Assembly (NCBI GenBank): GCA_034716235.1 | Contig: JAYEHH010000013.1 | Span: 1 to 46,267 of the forward strand | DNA from: M55B174 sp034716235 | Lineage (GTDB): Bacteria; Patescibacteriota; Minisyncoccia; CAIUEV01; JAHKAQ01 | Reading direction: 5' to 3' | Length of the DNA stretch: 46,267 nt | In this document: in pieces, positions 30,782 through 38,426 of the stretch | Layout of the letters: each line of letters opens with the position of its first letter | How positions within the stretch are numbered: position 1 is the stretch's first letter | Position numbers and translations under genes: made by a program | The notes under the pieces: model-generated | What the model was told of the DNA's origin: nothing | Databases searched by the model: none | What the model saw: only the letters and a program-made list of their open reading frames with translations

Positions 30782-31627
30782 TTACCAAGCGACTCTATCG
30801 GCTATTGCTCTTGCTTGTTGGGCTGCCATAGCTGCCCGATTAGCAGCGATATTCCCTCCTTGTGAATTAGCTTTTCTGGCAGAATCCATTGCTCTATCTG
30901 CTGATTTTTCTGCTCTATCTGCCATTCTTTCTACATTTCTAACGGCTCTCCTTTTATTGTTTTCAAATCTTCTAACATTTTGTTCTGAACCCGCACTTTC
31001 TATTTTTTGAGTTTCATTGTTTACTTTCCGAGCTTCTCTTCCTGCATCTCGAGCGTATCGTTCTGCATCTCGAGCGTATCGTTCTGCTCGCTCTCGGTAT
31101 CTTTGTTGACGGTCAGTCTCTTTTAATCCAAACAATTCTTGAAGTTTTCCAAATTCATCAATGCCTCCTTCTGTTGCTCGACGATATTTTCTAAGGTTTC
31201 TAGTGGCGTCATTCATTGTTTGAGCCACTTTTCCTAATTCCTCAAAGAAATTACCCGCTTTTGCCTCACCGGGGGTAGTAAGTGAACCAGCCATTATGGC
31301 TGCTCCTACTGAAATAGCTAACATAGCTTTTTTAAATCTTTTCTTTTTAGCTTCTTTCTCCAAAGATTCTTTTGGTTGTTCTACGGTTGCTTCTTCTTCT
31401 GCTTCTTTATTGTCTAGTGTTGCCAATTGTTCAACTTCATTTTCTACTAACGGTTCTAAATCCTCTAGGTTTTCTTTAAATCTATTTAGTTCTTCATTTG
31501 TCAGTTCTTTTGGTTGTTCTTCGGGCTGATTTTCTTGCTGATTGTTTGATTGAGATTCTGTTTTCTCCTCATTTTTAATTTTAGCCTCTACGCCTTCTTT
31601 TTTAATTTGCTCAAATGGATTACTCAT
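30782..31627 (-). CDS. Coiled-coil protein with internal membrane segment, unknown
   Basis: 281 residues. Residues 1-95 are Gln/Glu/Asn-rich and acidic, probably disordered. A basic patch (KKKRFKKA) and one hydrophobic segment (about 100-118, AMLAISVGAAIMAGSLTT) follow. The C-terminal 150 residues are Arg/Ala/Glu-rich coiled coil with an internal duplication (RAERYARDAERYARDAGREA; 21-base DNA repeat near 31042-31085). The layout suggests an acidic cytosolic domain, an anchor and an extended external rod, or a membrane-associated scaffold. No known family recognised. Confidence 0.65.
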   Translation of the reverse strand: MSNPFEQIKKEGVEAKIKNEEKTESQSNNQQENQPEEQPKELTNEELNRFKENLEDLEPLVENEVEQLATLDNKEAEEEATVEQPKESLEKEAKKKRFKKAMLAISVGAAIMAGSLTTPGEAKAGNFFEELGKVAQTMNDATRNLRKYRRATEGGIDEFGKLQELFGLKETDRQQRYRERAERYARDAERYARDAGREARKVNNETQKIESAGSEQNVRRFENNKRRAVRNVERMADRAEKSADRAMDSARKANSQGGNIAANRAAMAAQQARAIADRVAW

Positions 31628-31876
31628 AATTTTTTATTTAACTTTTCTATATTCAGTCGAAACTTTATTAGATAGATATGCTTATTTTTATTATACTTTA
31701 ATTTAATTATTTTGTCACTTGAAAATGTTTCTGGGATATGTTTAATTTTTCATCTAAATGGTGACTCATTCTTAATTTCATAGTCATTCCTGCCTGTCTA
31801 AACTCATTAGCCAATGTACCCATTACAATTTTGTAACACGGCGAGGTAAATAGGAATCTCGCTTGAAGAGCGATCC

Positions 31877-31902
31877 GCCAGCCTCGCCGAGTCTAGGCGG
31901 GC
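31877..31902. repeat. GC-rich interspersed palindromic repeat, partial copy
   Basis: 26 bases identical to the core of the 40-base element at 46041-46080 and, inverted, at 43276-43315. It lies in the 307-base gap 31628-31934, which otherwise contains AT-rich sequence, a further GC-rich arm (31836-31876) and the palindrome at 31913; no gene is seen. Confidence 0.8.
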
Positions 31903-31912
31903 GGGCAAATTA

Positions 31913-31938
31913 CTAACTTAAAATATATTTTAAGTTAG
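31913..31938. terminator. Palindrome overlapping the stop codon of the last operon gene
   Basis: CTAACTTAAAATA (31913-31925) is followed by its exact complement (31926-31938). The TAA stop at 31935-31937 lies inside it. It probably ends the long metallo-cofactor operon, though it has no loop and a weak T-run. Confidence 0.5.
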
Positions 31939-32813
31939 CTTTCAAAAATATTCATTTCCAACACCGCTTTTAACTTTTCAAAAATATTTTTAATTTCTTC
32001 TTTAGCCTTAAGGTCGGTTTCTAAAAGGGGAGTGAGGTTGCTGATAGTTTTAAAGATTCGTTTATCGTAAGTTATTTTCCCTAAAAATTTATTACCAGCC
32101 CACTTTTTAAGTTCATCACTTAATTTGGTATTTATATCCCATTTATTGATTACCACCCCATAAGGTATTTTAAAATGATCAACCACTTCTAGAACTCTTT
32201 TTAAATCGGTAAATCCAGAAGGGGTTGGTTCCGAGATTAAAACGGTAAAATTAGCATCTTTTAAGGCCGCGGTTACCGGGCAACCAGTTCCTGGAGCAGA
32301 ATCAATAATCATCATTGCTGGATTAAATTTTTCAGCTTCTGCCTTTATTTCATCCACGATTTTTCCTGAGCCTGTTTCTCCGGGAGAAAGTTGGCCAGAG
32401 ACTAGAGGAAATCCTGCTAAATCTTTTTTAATTTTAATTTCTCCATTCTGAATAGGCTTTAATTTGATTGCACCTTGGGGGCAAATAGCCTCACAAGCTC
32501 CGCAACCCTCACATAAAAATTTATTAAGAATAGGCTTTGTCTGTTTCATTTTGATGGCTTCAAAGCGACAATTTTTGGCACACAAACCACAACCATCGCA
32601 TTTAGCTAAGTCAAATTCAGGTCTTTCTGCTGTTACAACCGGTAAAACCTCATCCCACTTCTTTATTCCTCCTAACCAAATGGCTAAATTGGGTGTGTCC
32701 GCATCACAATCTGTGGCTACAATTTTATATTCTTTCGCAAAAAGTGTTGCTAATGTTGAAGTCAACATTGATTTTCCTACACCGCCCTTACCTGATGCAA
32801 TTACTAAATTCAT
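31935..32813 (-). CDS. MinD/Mrp-type P-loop ATPase with 2[4Fe-4S] insert (A)
   Basis: 292 residues. Deviant Walker A ASGKGGVGKSMLT at the N-terminus, DCDADTPNL switch, and a ferredoxin-like insert with CDGCGLCAKNCR and CEGCGACEAICP (about 73-110), both complete. IDSAPGTGCP and VINKWD motifs follow. This family (Mrp/NBP35-like MinD ATPases with Fe-S inserts) is linked to Fe-S or metallocofactor assembly. It is the second of two paralogous ATPases at the end of the operon and likely works with the second one as a heterodimer. Confidence 0.92.
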   Translation of the reverse strand: MNLVIASGKGGVGKSMLTSTLATLFAKEYKIVATDCDADTPNLAIWLGGIKKWDEVLPVVTAERPEFDLAKCDGCGLCAKNCRFEAIKMKQTKPILNKFLCEGCGACEAICPQGAIKLKPIQNGEIKIKKDLAGFPLVSGQLSPGETGSGKIVDEIKAEAEKFNPAMMIIDSAPGTGCPVTAALKDANFTVLISEPTPSGFTDLKRVLEVVDHFKIPYGVVINKWDINTKLSDELKKWAGNKFLGKITYDKRIFKTISNLTPLLETDLKAKEEIKNIFEKLKAVLEMNIFES

Positions 32814-32920
32814 ATTATAACTGATTTAATTAAAACTCTTGCTTGTTAATTATTTGAATTATTTTTAAGTTTATTAAATTATCAAGCCACTAAACAATTT
32901 CATTATGTTTCTAAATAGGA

Positions 32921-33823
32921 TTATAATTTTAATTCGGGATCTTTGACATTTAATAATTTCCCTTTTGAATAGGCTGTCACCAATTTTTTAGAATAGGGGA
33001 TTTCTTTTTCAATTTTTACCTTAAATTTATGGGCTGTTTTTTGGATTCCCTTTTTATCTCCTAAATTTGCTTGATTTAAAATTATTTTAACCGGCAATTT
33101 TATTTTTTGGCAGAGGTCTAAAATTAAATTCAGGTCGTAGTTACCCATGGGAGTCGGTTCGGTTACCGCATAAGCGGTTCTGCATCCCAATAGAGCGGAG
33201 ATTACTGAACAATGTGTTCCGGCGGCTGTGTCAAAAAGAATCAAATCGGCTCCCACTTTCTTGGCTAATTTTAGGGCTATTCTTTTTGTTTGTTTTACAA
33301 TGGGGCTGGTTTCTTCCAGTCTTGGTTTTGCTTCGCCCGTAACCAGCCATAATTGAGAATTTATTTTATTAGAAAAAATTTTGCCGGTTGTTTCTTTTTG
33401 AGTAAGGATTGCTTTTTGGGGACAAACAATTTGGCAAGCTCCGCAAGCTGAACATAAATCTTTAATAAAAACGGGATATTCTCCGGGAGCTTGAAAGATA
33501 GCATTATTCCTGCAGGTTCTGACACAAAGGCCACTGCGGACGAGCGGTGTTTTTTTAGAAATATGTTCTTCTTTATTTAAGGAAACGCACTTGTCGCATT
33601 TCTTTTTATCTAATTTTGGAAATTCGGCAAAAGTTTTTTCCAGCGGTTTAGTTAATTTTTCCCCTAATAATAAATAATCATTGGGACATTCCACGTCACA
33701 GTCGCAAAGAATTACCTTCTTGCCTTGCCTAACAAGAGAATTGGCCAAAAGAATACTGATTGTTGATTTTCCCGTTCCTCCTTTACCTCCTGTAATGGCT
33801 ATTTTATCTATTTTTTTAATCAT
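32921..33823 (-). CDS. MinD/Mrp-type P-loop ATPase with altered Fe-S insert (B)
   Basis: 300 residues. Walker A TGGKGGTGKSTIS, CDCDVECPND switch, DTAAGTHCSV and LNQANLG motifs. The second Fe-S motif is standard (CSACGACQIVCP). The first is split: CDKC is followed by 20 residues before CVRTC, where paralogue A has two. It may therefore bind its first cluster differently. Its start overlaps the end of the CDF-NifX gene by 8 bases, so it is co-translated. A and B differ enough to be old duplicates. Confidence 0.9.
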   Translation of the reverse strand: MIKKIDKIAITGGKGGTGKSTISILLANSLVRQGKKVILCDCDVECPNDYLLLGEKLTKPLEKTFAEFPKLDKKKCDKCVSLNKEEHISKKTPLVRSGLCVRTCRNNAIFQAPGEYPVFIKDLCSACGACQIVCPQKAILTQKETTGKIFSNKINSQLWLVTGEAKPRLEETSPIVKQTKRIALKLAKKVGADLILFDTAAGTHCSVISALLGCRTAYAVTEPTPMGNYDLNLILDLCQKIKLPVKIILNQANLGDKKGIQKTAHKFKVKIEKEIPYSKKLVTAYSKGKLLNVKDPELKL

Positions 33824-35057
33824 TTTTCTTTAAACTTTGAATTAATTCCGCTAGTGTTTTTTCAGGGTTGATGATTGTTACTTCAATGCCGAAATTTTCC
33901 AATCCTTGCCGAGCATTTTCTCCTATTTGGCGGGTTATTATTTTATTGGCTCTCACAGCTTTGGCAAATCTGATCCCATGCGGAGCTCCATTTTTGGAAC
34001 CGTCTTCAAAATACGGATTCTGAAGGTATTTCTTGGTTAAAATTTTACCGTCTTTGATATCTATTAGAAGATAGCGATCTTCTCCCATTTGTTTTCCAAT
34101 TTCATTACCTGTTAGGGGGACAATAATCCGTTTTCCTTTTTTGGGAGGTCCTATTTTCTCAAAACCATCAAGAGTCCCTATTTTATCTCCAAATTTAGTT
34201 AGAATAACGCTTCTGGCCATTTTGTAAGATTCAATTGAAATGACTATATTCTTTAACTCAGGAATATTTTTTAGTAGCCTTTCTTCTAATGTTTGGGTTA
34301 CTTCTTGAACAGCCTCTACTTTTAATTTCGGAGGAAGTTTGATTTTAATTTCGGCAAAATTCAAAGAGCCAACCTGCCTACTTTTTATATCGGCGATTTC
34401 TATTTTATGAGAGAGGCAAATTTTTCTAATTTTTTCTTCCAGATCTTTATTGGATACATCAAGCAGGGATTCTGTTATTTCTTTGCCTACTTTAAAAGCC
34501 TCAAAGAGGATGTAAATTCCTACCAGTAAAGCTATGATGGCATCAGCTAAAGTAAAGAATCTTATGAGACTAATTCCAATCAATACTCCGACTGAAGAAA
34601 GGGCGTCGGCCCTTGAATGCTCGGCGTCGGCAATCAAAGCCAAACTTTTTTCTTTGGCTCCATATTTGAATTTAAGTCTGGCTAAAAACTCGGCGATTAT
34701 AATGGAAGCGATAACTACTCCGATTGCTCCTGCATTTAATTCTACCGCTTCTTCTTTAAAGAACCGCATAATCGCTTCGTAAAGAATCCAAAGGCCGGAA
34801 ATTGCCAACAGTACGGCTACAAAAAGGCCCGCTAAACTTTCCGCTTTCCAATGGCCATAAGGATGTTTAGTGTCTTTTGGCTTTTTAGCTGTTTTTATAC
34901 CTAAAAAGGTAATAAAAGACGAAATGACATCCAGACTGGAATGAATTCCGTCAGCTACCAAAGCCATACTGCCAGTAGAGAATCCAAAAAGTAATTTGGC
35001 GAGTCCTAATCCAAAATTTCCCAAAACACTAATTGTGGAAACAATTTGGGCGTTCAT
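33816..35057 (-). CDS. Cation diffusion facilitator fused to a NifX/NifB-like domain
   Basis: 413 residues. Residues 1-200 form six membrane helices of a CDF exporter with metal-site motifs HSSLD (TM2) and HSRAD (TM5), the H/D-H/D pair typical of zinc-type CDFs. The cytoplasmic CDF domain runs to about 285. Residues 300-410 are a dinitrogenase Fe-Mo cofactor (NifX/NafY)-like domain: ARSVILTKFGDKIGTLDGFE, YLLIDIKDGK, GIRFAKAVRANKIITRQIG. NifX domains bind Fe-S or metal-cluster intermediates. The fusion suggests efflux sensed or fed by a cluster-binding domain. Neighbours are a free NifX protein and the Fe-S ATPases. Confidence 0.9.
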   Translation of the reverse strand: MNAQIVSTISVLGNFGLGLAKLLFGFSTGSMALVADGIHSSLDVISSFITFLGIKTAKKPKDTKHPYGHWKAESLAGLFVAVLLAISGLWILYEAIMRFFKEEAVELNAGAIGVVIASIIIAEFLARLKFKYGAKEKSLALIADAEHSRADALSSVGVLIGISLIRFFTLADAIIALLVGIYILFEAFKVGKEITESLLDVSNKDLEEKIRKICLSHKIEIADIKSRQVGSLNFAEIKIKLPPKLKVEAVQEVTQTLEERLLKNIPELKNIVISIESYKMARSVILTKFGDKIGTLDGFEKIGPPKKGKRIIVPLTGNEIGKQMGEDRYLLIDIKDGKILTKKYLQNPYFEDGSKNGAPHGIRFAKAVRANKIITRQIGENARQGLENFGIEVTIINPEKTLAELIQSLKKND

Positions 35058-35097
35058 TCTAATAATTTATTAATAATTTGTAAAAACTATTTTTTCT

Positions 35098-35532
35098 TTA
35101 TTCTTCCACTGCTGGATTATGTGGTTCGTGATGTGGTCCATGAGAACCATGCTGGTGCCGTGGAGGTAATTTTGGATTATCTTCCGATGATTGAGGCGAT
35201 TTAGACTCTTCTAGTTCATTATTTTTGTAACTGGTGTAAGCTTCTTTAACTGAAATATCAGCTACTCCAGCAAAAATTTTAACTTTGGTAGGGTTGAGAA
35301 CTCTGTAAGCGTTGGGCCCCATATTGCCAGTAATAATAACTCGGACCTTTTCATCTGCTACCATTTGAGCAGCAGAAATTCCAGCGCCTCGAGCAGCTTC
35401 TCCAGCTTCATTGGGGATGGATTTTGTTAATTCTCCTTTTTCATCAACAATTAAAAAATATTGGCATCTCCCAAAGCGAGGATCAACCGGCGAATCCATA
35501 GTAAGACCAGTAGATGTAATACAAATTTTCAT
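35098..35532 (-). CDS. NifX/NifB-family metallocofactor protein with His-rich tail
   Basis: 144 residues. The NifX-like fold spans 1-105: MKICITSTGLTMDSPVDPRF, GRCQYFLIVDE, IITGNMGPNAYRVLNPTKVK and GVADISVKEA. The tail is Ser/Pro-rich and ends in a histidine cluster (RHQHGSHGPHHEPH) suited to bind Zn, Ni, Co or Cu. Members of this family without nitrogenase are common in anaerobes and are thought to carry metal clusters. Six bases separate it from the zinc-ribbon gene upstream. Confidence 0.9.
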   Translation of the reverse strand: MKICITSTGLTMDSPVDPRFGRCQYFLIVDEKGELTKSIPNEAGEAARGAGISAAQMVADEKVRVIITGNMGPNAYRVLNPTKVKIFAGVADISVKEAYTSYKNNELEESKSPQSSEDNPKLPPRHQHGSHGPHHEPHNPAVEE

Positions 35533-35538
35533 AAATAT

Positions 35539-35748
35539 TTAATTATTTCTAGACATTTTTGCTCCGCACTTAGGACAAGTTTGCTCGTAGCAAGGAACTG
35601 CTCTTTGATGAGGCACTTCTGCTCCACATTTAGGGCAAACACAATTGCCTTCTGGACCTAATCCAGAACCACCAGGTTGACGTCCACGTCCTCCTTCATT
35701 AGAAGGCTCGGGGTTGTTGTTCGGGGTTGTTGAATTTGCTTCTTCCAT
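35539..35748 (-). CDS. Zinc-ribbon/rubredoxin-like small protein
   Basis: 69 residues. An Asn/Pro/Gly-rich disordered half precedes four Cys in two CxxC pairs (CVCPKCGAEVPH and CPKCGAKM) plus one extra Cys. It probably binds one zinc or iron. It is a typical companion of DUF134/NifX clusters. Function beyond metal binding cannot be said. Confidence 0.75.
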   Translation of the reverse strand: MEEANSTTPNNNPEPSNEGGRGRQPGGSGLGPEGNCVCPKCGAEVPHQRAVPCYEQTCPKCGAKMSRNN

Positions 35749-35780
35749 TTTTATTACTTAAGAATTAATATTGAAAATCT

Positions 35781-36059
35781 TTAATTTCTAATAATTTTTA
35801 TGGCCTTGCCTGTTGTCAAAGCTTCGGCGATTTTTTGATTAGCAGACACTAAAATGCGTTGGAAAGTACTTTGAGAAACTCTCATTTTTTTGGCACATTG
35901 AACCTGATCTAATCTTGCTACATATTTTAACCGAATAGCTTCTAGCTTATCAGAACCCAACTCAATTTCTTGTAATGCCCTCAATGGTATCCCTTGAGGC
36001 TTAAAATAGGTTGCCGTGGGGTTGAAATTTATTCTTCTGAATTTATGTGGTCTTCCCAT
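35781..36059 (-). CDS. DUF134 (UPF0251) DNA-binding protein
   Basis: 92 residues. MGRPHKFRRI start and the helix-turn-helix EAIRLKYVARLDQVQCAKKM with VSQSTFQRILVSANQKIAEA are diagnostic for DUF134, sigma-70 region 4-like regulators. The usual CxxC between the first strand and HTH is absent. It lies inside the metallo-cofactor operon and probably regulates it. The binding site is not known. Confidence 0.88.
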   Translation of the reverse strand: MGRPHKFRRINFNPTATYFKPQGIPLRALQEIELGSDKLEAIRLKYVARLDQVQCAKKMRVSQSTFQRILVSANQKIAEALTTGKAIKIIRN

Positions 36060-36076
36060 AATTTAGATTAGTTGAT

Positions 36077-37390
36077 TTAGCCAAACATTAAAAGGCTTGG
36101 TTTGAAAATTAATAAAATTCCGATAATTATCATGAGTAATCCGCCGATAAGGCGAGATGCCCGAGTGTATTTTGTGGCTATGCCTGTCATTTGCAAAGTT
36201 ATCATTGCAGTGAAAAAGATAAATAAATCATCCAAGATAAAGATGAAGGTATAAAGACAAAGATAAAGGCAATATTGCCATCTTGCTAGATGACTTAAAG
36301 CTAATGTTTGAGTATAGATTACTGGTAAACCTGCTGAGCAAACCATTTCTACTAGATTAACTGTGACCGCTAAAATTATGATACCTCCTAAGGCTAGCCA
36401 AAATTGTTTTTTCTGAGTAACTTTTTTTAATTTACTAAAAAATTGTTGCTTCTTTTCACTACCAGTTACCTTACATTGGCCTTCCTTGTTGTAAAAAAAT
36501 TCTTTAAGATTATAAGCTCCGCCACCTAAAGCTATCAAGCCAATAATAATTCTAGCCCATAAAATCAAGCCAATAAATAGAATAAGATTTAACCAGGCTG
36601 TCATAAATAGAAAATAGACTATTCCAGAAATAGCGATAAAGGTACTACCAAAAATCCACATTCTTTTTTTATCTTTCATACCTAGAAGCAAGCTAATCAG
36701 AAATAAAAGAGCCCACATAGCACAAGGGTTAAAACCATCCAAGGCTCCAAAAATAATGGTAATGGTTAATAAGGAAAAATTTTTAATTTCTATTTCTCCC
36801 AATAAAGGTAAGTTTACTGTTTTGGGGATTTCTTCTAAATTAAGATTTTCTTTTTGAGGCTTTTGCTCCGTAGCTACTGATTCGGTAGGGGTCGGTTTAA
36901 CTGAAGCTGATTCAGATTTAGAGTCTATTGCCAAATTTTCCTTGACGGCATTTTCTATTACTACCCCAGTAGTTTCTTCGCTTCTCCAACCGATAAAATA
37001 TTGATCTCCGACTACTGTGAAGGGGATACCGTCAATATCAGCTTCAAGTGCTTGACCGACTTCTCTAAATAATTGAGCATTTTCCTTTTTAGATATTTCG
37101 AAATGACGGATAGTCAAACTAGGATATTTTTTAGCTAACTTTTCCAGAAAAGGTTTCTCTTCCGCACAATGATGACAACCATTAGACCAAAAAAACAAAA
37201 GAACCGTTTCCGATTTAGTTTCATTGGTGGTAACCCCACTAGCGGTTTCTTTTTCTGCTGAAACTGGTGCTACGTTTATTAAAAATAGCATTAAAAATAT
37301 CGGTAAGAATACCGGCATTAATCTGGATATTGTTTGCTTAAGTATATTTAGAAAAGACTTGCAATTGTTTGTTTTTATCTCCATAAACAT
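36077..37390 (-). CDS. Thioredoxin-DsbD/CcdA-like membrane protein
   Basis: 437 residues from ATG 37390; ATG 37384 is equally possible, and a TTG at 37435 lies in a hairpin. A signal/anchor helix (about 20-45) is followed by an external thioredoxin-like domain with WSNGCHHCAEEKPFL (Cys72, Cys75) and cis-Pro in DGIPFTV. A Thr/Glu/Lys linker leads to six or seven membrane helices with FNPCAMWALLFL and EMVCSAGLPVIYT, the paired membrane Cys of the DsbD/CcdA family. It likely passes electrons from cytosolic thioredoxin across the membrane. This links the operon to the trxA/trxB cluster. Confidence 0.88.
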   Translation of the reverse strand: MFMEIKTNNCKSFLNILKQTISRLMPVFLPIFLMLFLINVAPVSAEKETASGVTTNETKSETVLLFFWSNGCHHCAEEKPFLEKLAKKYPSLTIRHFEISKKENAQLFREVGQALEADIDGIPFTVVGDQYFIGWRSEETTGVVIENAVKENLAIDSKSESASVKPTPTESVATEQKPQKENLNLEEIPKTVNLPLLGEIEIKNFSLLTITIIFGALDGFNPCAMWALLFLISLLLGMKDKKRMWIFGSTFIAISGIVYFLFMTAWLNLILFIGLILWARIIIGLIALGGGAYNLKEFFYNKEGQCKVTGSEKKQQFFSKLKKVTQKKQFWLALGGIIILAVTVNLVEMVCSAGLPVIYTQTLALSHLARWQYCLYLCLYTFIFILDDLFIFFTAMITLQMTGIATKYTRASRLIGGLLMIIIGILLIFKPSLLMFG

Positions 37391-37420
37391 CTTTGAAAAT
37401 AAATTGGCATTAGAATTACA

Positions 37421-37453
37421 ACACCTCTCCTTCAAAAAGTAAAGGAGAGGTGT
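37421..37453 (-). promoter_or_regulatory. Intra-operon hairpin covering a Shine-Dalgarno-like sequence
   Basis: A perfect 12-bp stem (37421-37432 with 37442-37453), loop of 9. On the minus strand the downstream arm is AAGGAGAGGTGT, a strong ribosome-binding sequence, masked by ACACCTCTCCTT. No T-run follows, so it is not a standard terminator. It lies between the DUF5320 stop and the DsbD-like start. Confidence 0.55.
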
Positions 37454-37460
37454 GCTGACC

Positions 37461-37724
37461 TTAATTTTTCCGAGACTGTAATTCTTTAATCCTTTCTTCC
37501 ATAGCTGATAATTCCGATCTTAACTGATTTGTTTCTTCTCTGAGAGTGCCTTGGTTTGGTTGTCCTGCAAAATTCTGATTTCTAAAATTTCTTCCCATTC
37601 TTCTAGATCCTCTTCCCATTCCAAATCCAGATTGAGAATTACCAGTAGTATTTCCACTGCAAGGTCCTAGTCTGCGTCCTACGGGTCCGGTGCCGTAGGG
37701 TCCTGTTCCGTTCATGTTAGGCAT
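37461..37724 (-). CDS. DUF5320-type Gly/Met-rich protein, first gene of the metallo-cofactor operon
   Basis: 87 residues. The start MPNMNGTGPYGTGPVGRRLG with PCSGN is the DUF5320 signature. A Gly/Arg/Met/Asn-rich centre is followed by a short coiled coil (LREETNQLRSELSAMEERIK). These proteins accompany NifX, DUF134 and MinD-ferredoxin genes in many anaerobes; no reaction is known. AAAGGGGGCG precedes ATG by 5 bases. It has a structured leader (37745-37808) and a strong promoter. Confidence 0.85.
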   Translation of the reverse strand: MPNMNGTGPYGTGPVGRRLGPCSGNTTGNSQSGFGMGRGSRRMGRNFRNQNFAGQPNQGTLREETNQLRSELSAMEERIKELQSRKN

Positions 37725-37744
37725 TTTAATCGCCCCCTTTCTTT

Positions 37745-37808
37745 AGTCTCGCCACAATGGCTCATCTTCGTTTCGCAGAGCGAAACTATGGTAGAGCAAT
37801 GGCAGACT
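37745..37808 (-). ncRNA. Structured 5' leader of the metallo-cofactor operon
   Basis: Three nested stems on the minus-strand transcript: outer AGTCT-GCCA with TGGC-G-AGACT (37800-37808 with 37745-37754, one bulge), middle GCTC/GAGC, and apical GTTTCGC/GCGAAAC (37770-37786, 3-base loop). It lies within a leader of about 130 bases. It could be a metal-responsive element, but no known riboswitch class is recognised by eye, and a simple mRNA-stabilising hairpin is possible. Confidence 0.5.
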
Positions 37809-37864
37809 TATGTTAAATATCTAATTTAATAGGTAAATTTGTGTAATTCGACCTTTATGTTATG

Positions 37865-37893
37865 AGTATATACCCATAAAGAATTATTGTCAA
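37865..37893 (-). promoter_or_regulatory. Promoter of the metallo-cofactor operon
   Basis: Minus strand: TTGACA (37888-37893), 17 bases, TATACT (37865-37870), near-consensus. The spacer ends in ATGGGTA, a possible half-site related to the G/C-tract operator of the CsoR-type promoter. Confidence 0.7.
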
Positions 37894-37900
37894 GAGGGAG

Positions 37901-37940
37901 ACAAACAAAGAAAACGCTTTTTAGCGTTTTCTTTGTTTGT
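37901..37940. terminator. Terminator of the HU gene
   Basis: Perfect 18-bp stem (37901-37918 with 37923-37940) with a TTTT loop, 20 bases after the HU stop. Confidence 0.85.
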
Positions 37941-37960
37941 GATTAAAGTACTACTTAGTT

Positions 37961-38242
37961 TTATTTAACTGCCTGTTTCAACACTGATCCAGCTTTAAAT
38001 TTAGGCACTTTAGTAGGTGGAATATTAAGTTTTTCGCCAGTTTGAGGATTAACACCCACTCTTCCTTTTCTTTCATTTACCCAAAAAGCTCCGAAGCCGG
38101 TGAAGCCGACCTTTTTTCCTGCATTCATACCTTCAGTGATAACTTCCAAAAGAGCATCAACGGTTTCCTCAGTATCTTTTTTACTTTGATTGGTTTTGGC
38201 GGTGATAGCACTAACTATATCACCTCTGTTTAATGCTTCCAT
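37961..38242 (-). CDS. hup: HU-family DNA-binding protein
   Basis: 93 residues from ATG 38242, set by AAAGGGGGTGA; an upstream frame to 38299 is rejected. Helices (NRGDIVSAITAKTNQSKKDT) and the HU signature GFGAFWVNERKGRVGVNPQT with the DNA-intercalating arm (TGEKLNIPPTKVPKFKAG). The Pro tip is in the expected place. Nucleoid-associated, binds bent DNA. Single-gene transcript. Confidence 0.96.
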   Translation of the reverse strand: MEALNRGDIVSAITAKTNQSKKDTEETVDALLEVITEGMNAGKKVGFTGFGAFWVNERKGRVGVNPQTGEKLNIPPTKVPKFKAGSVLKQAVK

Positions 38243-38299
38243 CTCGTCACCCCCTTTCTTATATCGCCATAGTTCAAAAACAATGGCGGGTTTATCCAA

Positions 38300-38330
38300 C
38301 TTAAAACTGAAATGGAAGTTCAGTTTTAAG
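38300..38330. terminator. Hairpin between ymdB and HU genes
   Basis: CTTAAAACTGAA (38300-38311) pairs perfectly with 38319-38330. The T-run is short, so termination may be weak; it could instead stabilise the upstream mRNA. The rest of 38243-38426 shows only AT-rich sequence. Confidence 0.45.
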
Positions 38331-38426
38331 ACAACTAATTAATGGTATAAAAATAAAGTATTACTTAAATATTTTGATTAATAAGGGCTATAAATAATAC
38401 CTTAATTCACTGATAGATTTTTAACT

